Below are positions 32,955-43,948 of a stretch of DNA of 64,000 bases, one piece after another. The stretch covers positions 62,001 to 126,000 of the forward strand of contig WPDH01000027.1 of assembly GCA_019137255.1 (NCBI GenBank), read 5' to 3'. Both the position numbers and the translations under genes were made by a program. The notes beneath the pieces were generated by a model. That model was not told where the DNA came from, did not search any database, and saw only the letters and a list, made by a program, of their open reading frames with translations. Numbering within the stretch: position 1 is the first letter of the stretch; every line of letters begins with the position of its first letter. The DNA comes from Corinectria fuckeliana. Taxonomy: Eukaryota; Ascomycota; Sordariomycetes; Hypocreales; Nectriaceae.

Positions 32955-34684
32955 TGCGCACAGCAGCCCCTCGGAGACCCGAGATCGCGATTGCCACGCT
33001 CAGCGGCGGAGCGCAGCAGAAGCGCCACAAGACCTTCCTTCAGCAGCGCGATGAGAGGAATCGTATCTACCATACCGTCAACAAGTTCCAGAAGGCGCCC
33101 AAAATGCCCCGTGACGACGAGCTCTTTCAAATCAACAACCTCCTTCTCGACCTCGACGGCATAGACAACAAGCACGTGCGGGCATGCGACGAAGAAGACG
33201 AACACCATATGCAATGGAAATGGGCCGTCCAACCGACAAAGCAAAGGCTCAGAGCGCGCATAAGGGAATTCAAGCCAGAGTTTAGACACTCGCGATACCA
33301 GGCCTTGAAGATGTCGTCAAACCCCGCCGATGCCTTGCGGCTCGCAGCCCATGACGTTCTCTCTGTAGCTCTCCGTGGTACGCCAGCGGCGTTGGCTCCA
33401 GTGTCGCCTCTAGTGTCGGATCCACTGATCGACTCCGTCGAGGAGGATCAACGAGAGGACCTGAGCTCCTTGACAGTTTGCGAGGCGTTGGACCCACGCA
33501 GACGGCTGGACATTCTCCACACGGTCTTCTCAGAGAACAACATTTCCGACTACGCGTTCGAGAATGACGAGCTACTCATGCATTGGCTCAGGCTTCGGCA
33601 AGGCCCCTTTCAGCTCGGGCACGAGCGGGCCCAAAACCCGCCTTCCCCGGCGCAGTTGGTTGAGGCCTTGAAGCAACAGAGTTCAATTACCAGCATACGC
33701 AGGCTGGTCTTCCAATCTCTGTCGTTCGGGTTGGACGCCACCTTGTTCCAGGTCCTGCCGATAAGCCGTCGTGAGGCGGGCTTATCCCAAGAACTACGAA
33801 GCGCCTTGGAGTACGTTCTGGACCAATGTGCTCCCGGGCCTTCGGGTCACCTCGAGGTCATGGCGTTTCTGGGTAACCTTCGGCAACGACTGTCTTCTGG
33901 CGGTGCCCACATGGGAGCCCCTCTGTGCGGACTTGGTCTCCGGCTTGCGGCTGCTACAGCCAACGCAGAGGCAGCGTTGGAGTATTTCGAGTATGGCTTC
34001 AAGCATAATTTCTGGTCCGAGACCCCCTATACGATGGAGGATATCCTGTACGTCCTGGAGACGTATTCCTATCATCTCACCAGAGTCTCCGAGACACCAC
34101 CCCTGGACGTCCTGGACCGGGAGTCACTCTTGCAAATGTTAACAGGCCTTGACGAAAAAGCCGAGGTTTCACCAAACTCATTTCGGACTCTTGTCTTGTC
34201 CTTCCTCAGTTATCCCGACACCAAAGACAGGCTCCGGGCTGTGAGAATCTGCAAGGCGTACATTGTCACCCTGGGCAGGCTTGGGGCCGTCGCAACACTG
34301 TGGAAGGAGTGGCGCCTGCTCCAAAATGCTGGTGGTGTCGAAAGAAAAGTCCAGACAGGAACGATTACGCCACTGGGAGACGACGACAGGATGGCGGAGG
34401 CTTTTGTGGCGGCAGGTAAGGCTGCACTGTCAGTTGTGGCTCGGCGGGAGGGTGCGGTTCCGGCAGACCTCAAGCAGGCGGGCTGTGCCATGCTAGACTT
34501 TGAATCCATCGAGATGCAGAACCCCGAAGCCTGGCTCGGTAACCAGGAGGACGTGGGCCCAATTGAAGGCTTCTCGGGCGGCGATATCCGTGCGGCGCTA
34601 AATCTCCCCCTTGATGGTTGGCTGGACGCGGTGCAGCGCGCTGCTGGTTCGAAGAAGTGGTCCCCGAGGTGTGTTGGTGGGTGA
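32951..34684 (+). CDS. uncharacterised 577-residue protein
   Basis: A single-exon frame of 577 residues that I do not recognise. The first about 30 residues are basic and lack acidic residues apart from one Glu (MMRTAAPRRPEIAIATLSGG), which could be a mitochondrial targeting sequence. A charged segment follows (30-130), including RIREFKPEFRHSRYQALK. The remainder looks helical throughout, with units such as ANAEAALEYFEYGF and PYTMEDILYVLETYSYH that resemble TPR or PPR-type alpha-helical repeats. No catalytic motif or membrane segment is seen. The overall look, a single copy between housekeeping genes, is that of a Pezizomycotina-restricted mitochondrial or RNA-associated repeat protein; that is inference. 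An upstream frame overlaps its start codon. Confidence 0.82.
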   Translation: MMRTAAPRRPEIAIATLSGGAQQKRHKTFLQQRDERNRIYHTVNKFQKAPKMPRDDELFQINNLLLDLDGIDNKHVRACDEEDEHHMQWKWAVQPTKQRLRARIREFKPEFRHSRYQALKMSSNPADALRLAAHDVLSVALRGTPAALAPVSPLVSDPLIDSVEEDQREDLSSLTVCEALDPRRRLDILHTVFSENNISDYAFENDELLMHWLRLRQGPFQLGHERAQNPPSPAQLVEALKQQSSITSIRRLVFQSLSFGLDATLFQVLPISRREAGLSQELRSALEYVLDQCAPGPSGHLEVMAFLGNLRQRLSSGGAHMGAPLCGLGLRLAAATANAEAALEYFEYGFKHNFWSETPYTMEDILYVLETYSYHLTRVSETPPLDVLDRESLLQMLTGLDEKAEVSPNSFRTLVLSFLSYPDTKDRLRAVRICKAYIVTLGRLGAVATLWKEWRLLQNAGGVERKVQTGTITPLGDDDRMAEAFVAAGKAALSVVARREGAVPADLKQAGCAMLDFESIEMQNPEAWLGNQEDVGPIEGFSGGDIRAALNLPLDGWLDAVQRAAGSKKWSPRCVGG

Positions 34685-36307
34685 GGTGAGATGGGGGCGG
34701 CTTGAAACAAGGGGCCAACAGCAAGGGGACAATGAGAGTCAAGGATGCCAGCACATCGTCGCTCACACGGGGACAGTGGACGGTCCGAGGTACTCATCTC
34801 TGCAGATTACTAGCCCGAGCGGTGGTCGGGGTTAGGTTGGCGGGCCTGTCCGAGTCGCTGCCCACCTAAAGGTTCTTTCTTTTCCCAAATGGTTTCACTT
34901 GCAACAGCCAGCCAAACTTCCCTCAACTCAAGGTCCATTGCTCATTTGCGCTGAGGTGTCACAGTCCGACGAATTTGCAGCTTGAGAGATTTCCCTGGCG
35001 GCTCTTTGGTCTCGGACGGCTTCTTCAGCCCACACACAACTCACTTCCAACGGCGACTACTCCCCGGATACTACGGAGTACTTTGTACTTGGTACTACGA
35101 ATAGAGTTCAAAGGTCGTTACATCCAATTAGCTGGGATATACGTACTGCGTAAGCCGAGTGGGCACAGGGCGCCCGTTCAGCCCTGTGACAGAGAGACAG
35201 ACAGCTCGGGGGGGCTCCAGCCACCAGAGCTCTCATTGCCAAGGAAGAGCCTGAAGCCTGAAGGATGGATGCAGGATGGGTTATTGGATACATGTCCCGA
35301 CTGCTCGCCATTGGAGGCTGCTCACTCACCGTGTTGGCTTCCTCCCCCCCCCCCCCCGAGCTGAATCCTGGCTGTCCAGCTCCCAGCCAAGTCCCAGCCG
35401 GCCGCCCAGTCCCGTGCGAATCAATGATGGCGCTGGGGCTAGTTCTGCAAGCCCGGTACCACCAGCGGGACGGACACGCATTGGCGTGCTGCCGTCTCAC
35501 CACACTCATCAGGCCGGCTCAGCAGGAACACGGGTGCAGAGCAGTCCCGTCTCCAATGACGCCTCTGCTGCGACCTTCGACCCCTCCGCCGTCCCCTCCG
35601 CCCCCGAGGTCGGTCACTGAACTGTACAGTACATTGTACAGTACTGTACCGTCCAGCACGGCACACTATCAAATACGGAGACAGGGGTATACAGGGGTAT
35701 ACAGGGATGCAAAGCAGGTGAGCCGCCCGACTGCAACAGGTGCCGACGGTAACTGTACCTCTCGCGACGCACTGTGGAGCAGCAGGCTTCCAGGGCTTGG
35801 GCCGGTGCGAGTCTGGACTCACAAGCATGGTCAGCCCCGGATTCCGCCTCCGCCACCACTTCATCTACCGCTTGCTCTGCCCCAGGGCCTCTCCCATCAC
35901 ACGCCCACTCATCCGTCGCCTGCCTGTCTGCCTACTATGGGTACCTGCTCAATTCTGCTATTCGTATTCATCCATCCCATGCTCTGATACCAGCCCACAC
36001 TCGCTTCCTCCGCCTGCCCTATGCTTTGACACCTTAACACCTTGACACCTTGACAACGTGGTTTCAGATTTCCAGATTCCAACCCTGTCTCTCTTTCTCT
36101 CCATCTCTCTTCTTCTCTTGTCATCCTATCCTTCGCCAAACTGCTCTACACGCTCGTTCGGGTTTCTATCCCATTTCTCTTACACCCAGCTCCCGCCTCG
36201 ACGGTTCGGAGACCACGACCACGACGAGCACGAGTGGCCACCTTCCTCCGCCCCCCTCCGCTACTCACCTCGGAGGATATGCATGCACCGTCGCCGTGCC
36301 AGCCATA
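34685..36307. other. spacer upstream of the Kelch gene
   Basis: No gene supported. It holds a poly-C run at about 35346-35357, a 14-base palindrome at 35636-35649, a GGGGTATACA tandem at 35681-35707, and a long pyrimidine-rich stretch (about 36050-36200) that probably belongs to the leader of the next gene. Confidence 0.5.
35681..35707. repeat. (ACAGGGGTAT)n short tandem repeat
   Basis: Two full copies and one partial copy of a 10-base unit in direct tandem. Confidence 0.9.
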
Positions 36308-38461
36308 ATGCGGACCTCTCTTCCTCGGATCCAAGTCCAGAAGCACCTGGTGACGTTGGTGCTGCTGGCTTGCTATGTCGGAGTCACGGTTCAACAGCGG
36401 GACCCAATAAACGACTTTTGCCGAAGATGGGGTCACCAAACCGCCATCGTCGACGACAAGCTCTACATCGACGGAGGATTGATCACATATAGCGGCTCAT
36501 CGTCCCCGGAAAACGTGACAAGTACGTCGGCGTGAATGCCTCAAAATCTGTCCAATGCCGGAACTTGCCCTGCAATGGGCTGCGCGAGACCGATTCGAGA
36601 CTCTTGTCTGCTAACATTTTGGAACACCAGACCCCTATTTTATCTACCATGACTTAAGCACGGTCGACGAAGATTCCGGCATGCCACCACCCCACGCCAA
36701 TCTCAGCAAGAACTCGACTATTCCTAGTGTTAATGGCGGTATACTCTGGGCCGACGACGTCAACAAGCGAATTTACCTCTATGGCGGCGAATTCTACGAC
36801 GAAAAACCCTGGTCCTTTAACCTGTACGCTTACGACGTTCTCAACGACTACTGGGATAACTATGGTTCCCCTCGGTCCATCGATATCATGGGCCTCAGCT
36901 ACGGTGCCGGCCTCTCCATCTCTAGTCGCGGGGAGGGATATTACTACGGAGGATGGATGAACAGCGCTACGGACCCGAATTGGGGTGACGCCCCGGGAAT
37001 CCCAACCTCGTACATGTTGAAGTATGAAATGGACTCGAACAGCTGGTCGAACACTACGGGGCCGGATGACATCGGTCGAGCCGAAGGTGTTATGCTCTAC
37101 CTTCCCGCTGGCGATGCCGGATTGATCATCTACTTCGGAGGGATCCAGGCCACGGGCGACGGAAAATGGAAGGGTCAGCCAATGGAAGAGATTATCATCT
37201 ATGATCTTCTAAGTGGGAAGAGCTATGTGCAGAACGCGACTGGCGATGTCCCGGAGATGCGACGCAGGTTCTGCGCTGGAGCAACCTGGGCGGACGACCA
37301 GTCGTCCTACAACATGTGAGTGCTGCTCATCTGCTCGTGCGGGAACTTGACTGACCTCATTGCAGCTACCAATATGGCGGCCTTGGTGAAGCAGACGGCA
37401 GCTTAGGCTTCGATGACATCTATGTCCTCACGATTCCCACCTTTACTTGGGTCAAGATGTACCCGGCCGACAGCAACAAGACCGGCGACTTCCCACATCA
37501 CAGTCTGTCATGCAACGTCGTCAATAAGGCCCAAATGATTGTCCACGGCGGCTTCTTCCCCTTGAACGACGACTGCGATTCGGAGGACCAATGGGGTATG
37601 CACAACATGGACCTAGGCAAACAGAACAAGGACAAGTCGCCATGGTTCCTATACGACCCGGACAAGACCAAGTACGTGGTACCGACCAATATTCTCTCCG
37701 TTGTGGGTGGTAAGGCCACTGGCGGAGCGACCAAGACGGCACCAGCCGGGGGGTTCGCCCACCAAGATCTCAAAGCTCTTATGACGCGTCAGGCCTCAGC
37801 TGCGGTAAGGTCGGCCACCCGATCTGTTGAGCCCGACGCGACGACCACTCCAGATAAGAAAAAGGACTCCGGGGGGCTGTCAACCGGGGCAATCGTCGGC
37901 ATTGCAGTTGGTGGTGTCGCTGTGTTCATTCTGGTGCTGGTTGGTGCATGGATCCTCCTTAGACGACGCCGAGACCGCGATTCCGTCGCTGTATCTCAGC
38001 AGCAGCCGATGAACCAATCTTACGACTATCACCATCCAGGCCAGACGGGCTCCCACCTCTCCTCTCAGGGAGGTCCTTGGAGCCCCGGATCCTCCCATTT
38101 CGCCACATCGAGCCCGCCGCCTCCCCACTCACAGACTGCCCAGTCCCTCGTCCAGACCGGCCCGCCGGTCGAGCTGCCCACCGATAACAACGACACGATC
38201 CACATGTCGCCGTACACGGAGACTCCGGGCGGCGCGGAGCCCAAGTACGACGCCCACGGCAATCTATGGGTGCCGCAAGTCACCATGATGGATAACCGCT
38301 CGCCGACCGGCAGCCCCCAGTGGGATCACGCCCAACCAAGCATACCGAAGCATGACCAGGGCTACTCGCTCTCCCCGACACCCCAGGAACTGGCCACTGA
38401 GGCAGAGAGGAACGCACAAAACGGCGAGAATGGTCGTCACCAAACATACTACCACCCATGA
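36308..38461 (+). CDS. Kelch-repeat cell-surface protein with one membrane anchor
   Basis: Three exons (36308-36521, 36631-37315, 37366-38461; introns 109 and 50 nt) encode 664 residues. A signal peptide (about 1-28, core LVTLVLLACYVGVTV) leads into a beta-propeller with Kelch features: GHQTAIVDDKLYIDGG, KRIYLYGGEF, GYYYGGW, GLIIYFGG, YQYGGLG and MIVHGGFF. Several N-x-S/T sites are present. A single transmembrane helix follows at about 475-497 (AIVGIAVGGVAVFILVLVG), then RRRRDRD as a stop-transfer and a roughly 160-residue cytoplasmic tail rich in Ser, Pro, Gln and His. The layout predicts an external propeller with an internal tail, so a receptor, sensor or wall-associated protein; relatives are often called cell-wall anchored Kelch proteins. 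Ligand and partners are unknown. The ATG at 36308 was chosen because it gives the signal peptide. Confidence 0.9.
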
Positions 38462-40037
38462 TTGATGATGCAAAGTCGACAGGAGTCGCCACGTTTGATA
38501 GGTTTTCTTTTGTAATCATTTCAGGCTTAATGCTCAAGTCTCTAACTTACTGGAGGAAGCCTCCGTCGGGCAAGGGAAGGAAAGATATGGAGTACCGGAG
38601 TATGAATGTTCAGCGTTCTCGTGGGGATGCCCTCAAAGTCGAGGCATCGGGATTGTTTCACATATCGCCTCGGCTCGTTCCCTCCTTACGAGTCGTCGTT
38701 AATTTTGTCGGAAGCTTACAAGGAGTAATGCATGGCAAGTATAGTAACTTAGGGTATTCAGCACACTTCCCAAGGAATGTGATTACTGGTAATAGGGCCA
38801 GCGAGGGATCCAGTCTCTCTCGCAGGCCAAGAATATGAACAAAAAGTCGTCTTTACCATCTGAAATGGTGTCGTTCGTAACGTGCCTTCGTTGTCTATCG
38901 TAGTTCCGTCAGCGAAGCGAACACCCATCACACCATGCTGTTGATTTCTTACGTTTCTCAAATAGGCTCGGCGGTGTGAGTTCGGTGGGGATGTAGACTC
39001 GGAGAGGGCGCGTTCTTCGTAAGTTACCTTGATACGACATCCGCGTTTGGCGCGGCATCGATCTATGCAAAGGGCGTCGATTCGCCATCGCGGGGGAGAC
39101 TGTCGTGATGTCTCAGTCTTTGGGAAACTTCGGTGAGGATAGGTGTGCAGCAGATGGGGTGGATGGGCGGCTAAATAGGATCAGCTCAGGGTGCCAATTG
39201 AGGGGGGCAGAGCTGATACATGGTGTTTGACCAAGACGTGACTGGCATGGAATATTCCAGGCGCTTGATCCCTAACGGGGTGGAGGTGTTGTCTTGTTGC
39301 AGGGTTGCTCTGGTTATGGATGGATATCAATTTGAAGCTGAGTCGGTGTGTCGTATATGACGCGAAGAGCTACGAAATGGCGTTTCCGCAGTCACATACC
39401 AGGCTACACCAGAGACTGAAGTCATCGAGCAAGAAGCCACTGGCTCTTCTAGCGGTCTACGATACAATTTCCAGCCTTGTTTGTCTTCTTACCTTGGGTC
39501 GATGGGTTGTTGTTATTGTTGTTGTTGTTGTGTGTAATACTACGTGCCCCTGGACAAGCGGGATGCACTTACACGAGAACCTCCCAGCAACATTCACGAA
39601 GCACTACGTACTAAAAACTCCGACATGACTTAAAGTTCTGAGAGCTGACATTGTCAACTCACAAACAGCCCCTTTAAGTGACTGGGTTTTTCCAGCTTGG
39701 GGCCCCATAAACGCCAAGCGCAGTGCGCCATGGCAGCTTAACTGGCGTGATGGTGCTTGACACTCAGGAGCCGCAAAGAGGCGCGGCGGCAATGGGACGT
39801 CAACAGAGCCGCAGAAGATGGTGCAATCGCATAGCTGCCGCAACGGGTCCCTTTAGCTTAAAGGTACTCTGGGGTAATCTGCAGGGCCGATCTTGCCCCC
39901 TCCTAGAATGTTCGAATGCGTGCAGAGAATGGTGTGACGGGTGTGTAGGTCTAAGCGGGGGAGGGCGATATTGTAGTAGGTGAAGATAATGCGCGGGGCG
40001 GGTGTCTACGGCGAGAGGCGAAAAGCGATGGTGCCAC

Positions 40038-40060
40038 GATGATGATGATGATGATGATGG
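40038..40060. repeat. (GAT)n microsatellite
   Basis: About seven tandem GAT triplets. Confidence 0.95.
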
Positions 40061-40232
40061 TGTTGGTATTGTTATTCTATTGTTGCTAGGCACAGTCGAA
40101 GTTAGGTTGGTGTGGATGTAAACGTCGTTTGAAGCGGGACTCGTCGTCTGATGATACCACGCATCTTGTTTCCCAATCGGGACGGGATGCCTATCAGCAC
40201 GGGTTGCCGAGGCAGTTGGACACGGGGGGCAA

Positions 40233-40275
40233 CGGAGGCAGCGGAGGCAGCGGAGGCAGCGGAGGCAACGAAGGC
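40233..40275. repeat. (CGGAGGCAG)n minisatellite
   Basis: Four to five copies of a 9-base unit, the last two degenerate. Confidence 0.92.
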
Positions 40276-41574
40276 GGCCGATGTTGAGAGGCCACGATAA
40301 CCCCGAAGGTGTTCATGGGCTGATAAGACTCTCCGGCGTTCGGGAATCGGGACCGGCGTGGAACGCGGAGGCTGAGGCGTGGGTGAGTGGAACATTGCAA
40401 CAGGTTATCCGCAGATGGAAGCGGAACGGGGAGAATATTCTGATGCTGATGTGATGCGAGGTTAACTGCAACATGTTGCGCGTGCATCGTCCGGCTGGTG
40501 ATTTTCCCACCGGCAGGCAAAGCTGAGCTGATAAAACGCGTTGTAGATGGGCGTTGTGTCGCAGCAGGGCGAGATAAGCAGTCACGAGGCCAGCTTCTGG
40601 TTTAGCGGATGATGATCGACGAGCCGTAAGAGCTACATGCATTACACTCGAGTCGGCCGCTTGACTGGCAGCTAAGCTGTGCAGCGGTTGTACATACTAT
40701 GTAGTTGCGGCAGTCGTGAGATGAGAGTGGCTCAATTGCTACCGATAAGCTTGCAGAGAGCCACGGGAATGGATGGACGCAACAAGCAACGGAAGCCATA
40801 TCTGCAGCGGCACTGCATCTACATATTGGGGGTGGCCTCGCAAGCAAAGGGCCTTGCACTATCTAGGTAAGTAACTTGGCAGTTAGACTACCTGAGAGGC
40901 CAGATAATTAGTGCGGGAAGGATTCAGATAGTGCAAGAAGGGTCCCCCCCCCCCATCATCTCTAATACCCAAGCCAAGGCAGTGCCTATGGGTGATGGAT
41001 CTTCGGCTTGGTCGGTTGGTTGGATGGATGTGACTCGGCAGGAAGCGGAAGGCCGCATGATAAGGGCCTTGCTCAATTCGAGCTTCGATGGGGGAGCGTG
41101 ATAAGACGACGTCAGCGAGGCCCGCCGGACATGTTCCTGCAGCGGAGGGGTGATTGGCGATGACGATCTGGAATGAGATGGATGGCACAAAGCATGGCCA
41201 TGGCGACATTATTGGCACGGGTTTACGAGGGGGGAGAGGGGGAATGGCGGTTATGGCGGCGACGCGTCGATGTCACCGTAGTAGTAAGGTACACGTTCTC
41301 GTGGCCCTTATCTATATCTTGGTGTTGTATCGGCCAGGGTCAGGCTCAAAACGGCTCTGCGCTCTGCCTATTCGTACGTACATCTGAGTATCCGATTATC
41401 TAGGACCACGACGCTGCCATCGCGACTTTATCGAGGCCCTCCATCGTTTTGGGTGCGAGCATGGGGTCCAACGGATTGGTTTGAGGCTATGCAGCGTTGG
41501 ATGAATCGAGTATAATCACCCAACCCATCCGTACAACACGGCTCTGCCTCATCACCCTCCATCATCCAGATTCG

Positions 41575-41611
41575 GCCCAGCCCAGCCCAGCCCGGTCCAG
41601 TCCAGTCCGGT
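41575..41611. repeat. (GCCCA)/(GTCCA)n short tandem repeat
   Basis: Tandem CAGCC/CAGTC pentamers. Confidence 0.85.
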
Positions 41612-41723
41612 CTAATAGTCCACCCGGATCTCTTAGGGTCTTGAACGTGTGCGTGGGCGCTTGTTGTTATTATTATGCTGGATTTCCGTGTCGCCGTGGG
41701 CAATACCAGCCCCGGGATTGGCC

Positions 41724-41760
41724 TGTCACCGTCACCGTCACCGTCGCCGTCATCGTCACC
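41724..41760. repeat. (GTCACC)n microsatellite
   Basis: Six tandem copies of the hexamer, two of them with single changes. Confidence 0.92.
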
Positions 41761-41989
41761 TTGGTGGACTTGCACCGAGGATATCCGAAGCAAGCCAGCG
41801 TGCCAGAACCATTGGCCCGTGAGGCCCCTCCTGTATAAAAAAAAAAAGTCTTTCTTGGTTCAATTCCCCCCTCACCCCGTATATACCCTTACACCGTGGG
41901 CTACGGTAGATATCCGAGAGCCTCAAGTGGAGTAGCCCAGCCAATTGATGCTAAGCACCTCTGTCACCGTCACCTTCTTCATCACCGTC

Positions 41990-42022
41990 AAGCCCACTGT
42001 TGGAGCCCACTGTTGGAGCCCG
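41990..42022. repeat. 15-base direct repeat
   Basis: The unit CCCACTGTTGGAGCC occurs twice in direct tandem. Confidence 0.9.
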
Positions 42023-42496
42023 GCAGACGACACATCAAGCTATGGCATTCAAGATGGATACTTAGACTGGACTAGCATATGACGAGGATTGCCTATGTAT
42101 GTACGCTGACAAGACGTTGCAGCAGTCGAAACCGGCGATCCCCAAACGGAGCCGCACACACCCTTTGCAGATCACGCAGGAGCTCAAGCCACCCACCCGA
42201 CCGTGTGATGGCTGCTGCTTGGACCTCTCCCCTCCCCTAAAGAACCCCAGACAAAAGCCAAGACCGGCGTGACCCCCACTCTGCTAGTGGGAAGTCATCC
42301 CACGGGTCCCACAGCGACCCTGGCGACTCCTACATTGCAATGCCGGCTGTCAGGGTACCTACATAATATTGCGCGGTGATATTTGCTGCTGCTGTAGTAA
42401 GGTCTCGGACCTTGTCCAGAAACGCTACCTATCGCATCTTGTATCGCGTCGTGTCGCGTCGTGTCGTATCGTCCTACCCAATTAGCTTAGGTGCTT

Positions 42497-42525
42497 AGGT
42501 ACCTACCTACCTTAGGTAGGTACCT
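42497..42525. repeat. 12-bp inverted repeat of AGGTACCTACCT
   Basis: Left arm 42497-42508 and right arm 42514-42525 are exact reverse complements separated by 5 bases. The arms carry the AGGTACCT/AGGTAGGT words found elsewhere in gene-free parts of the window. Confidence 0.9.
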
Positions 42526-43920
42526 TGACGGGCCGCCGGCTTGAGCTTACATCGCCAATTGGCAAGCCAGAGACATGGAAACGGGCGCGTGAAAAACGAG
42601 GCCCCAGCAACACGGGCAAGGAAAGACGCTGCATCCATGAATCGGTTCGCCGGCATGGATCCTCCTGCCCCTGGCTCCTTCACCTTGTCCGTGGGGAGGG
42701 TGGTCCTCCGTAGCGGGCGTCGCCGGTTGTCGTAGCCCCCCTCCGCTTGCCCAACTCCAGAGGTCAACCCCGCATGGAACCCATTTGCGCCACCGGAACA
42801 TTGGGCTAATTGCATGGTAAGTACCGAGTACAGACGTAGTTGCTTTCTGCCGAGTACCTAATCTACTGCATGCTAACTCTGTATACTATGTACCATGTAC
42901 GTATCGAGACGGTCAAGGGGGGTGAGCCGGTGAGCCATCAACAAGAGGAGGACCAATTAATTGTTCGAGGTCACAGCTTGGACCCGGCGAACCGAGGTCG
43001 ATCGGGACGGGGGGACCAACTTCATGAGGCTGAACGAGGGAGATGCTGAGGGGAACCGAGCGAGGGGAGAAAAGAGACACTCTACTTCGTAGAATTCACA
43101 GTCTGCCGCAACCCACAAATGGGGTACTGTGTAGATTCGCAATGGAACATGAGTATGAGCTTGCCAGCTCGGCTCCCGGGCCTTGGTGGGGGCTTCCTTC
43201 ATCAATGCAAGAGTGCACAGGCAAAATGGAGACATGTTGGTTGCAACAGCGCTACTTGCTTAGGTACACTGCGGAGGGCGAAGTATGGCATGCACGAGTC
43301 CCGAGCTAGGGAGTGACAGAACGGAACCTTGAGGGCCCTCGCGGAACCTTGAGAAGTCGAGAGCGCTGATCCTTGTGCCCTCCTGTGAGTGACGAACGAA
43401 CATGGACGGCAAGTGAGTGGATTAGGCTGTGTGTGGCTGGTTGGTTGCGCCGGATGCACATCGTCTCAGATGCCTTCGTTCGTTCGTCCATCAGGCAGAT
43501 GCAGTTGACTAGCTTGGCTGTCGCGAAGGCACCTTGTTGAGCCACGTCGAGCGACGCAATCCATTGCACGTATTTGGTCGTTTCCATTGTCCGTCGAGTG
43601 TTACAGAGTAGCTTAGCCCTTCTGGGTGCATCATCCTAACAAGTTCGAATGCATGACGGTCGACGCACCACGATCCAATCCAATTGCACATGGGCCCCCT
43701 CCGAAACCACCAACGTTTGTTGGGTCAGTTATGTAGATTAGGTCGTGGGAGCAAGAGCCCTCTCCCCTCTCCCATCGGGGTCCCTCCGAATCGAGGGGTA
43801 TTGGGAGACACGTTCTGTTTCGACTGCGTACCTAGGTAGCCGCTGAGCCGCCAATGGAGAAGGGAATACTCGCATCTCATATCTCATCAATGACATCGAA
43901 AGCGACAAAAACGTGCAAGG

Positions 43921-43948
43921 CAGCGACAGCGACAGCGACAGCGACAGT
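43921..43948. repeat. (CAGCGA)n microsatellite
   Basis: About five tandem copies of CAGCGA. Confidence 0.92.

Noticed and set aside
40233..40275. possible CRISPR-like array
   Set aside because: It is a 9-base head-to-tail minisatellite without spacers, in a eukaryotic genome.
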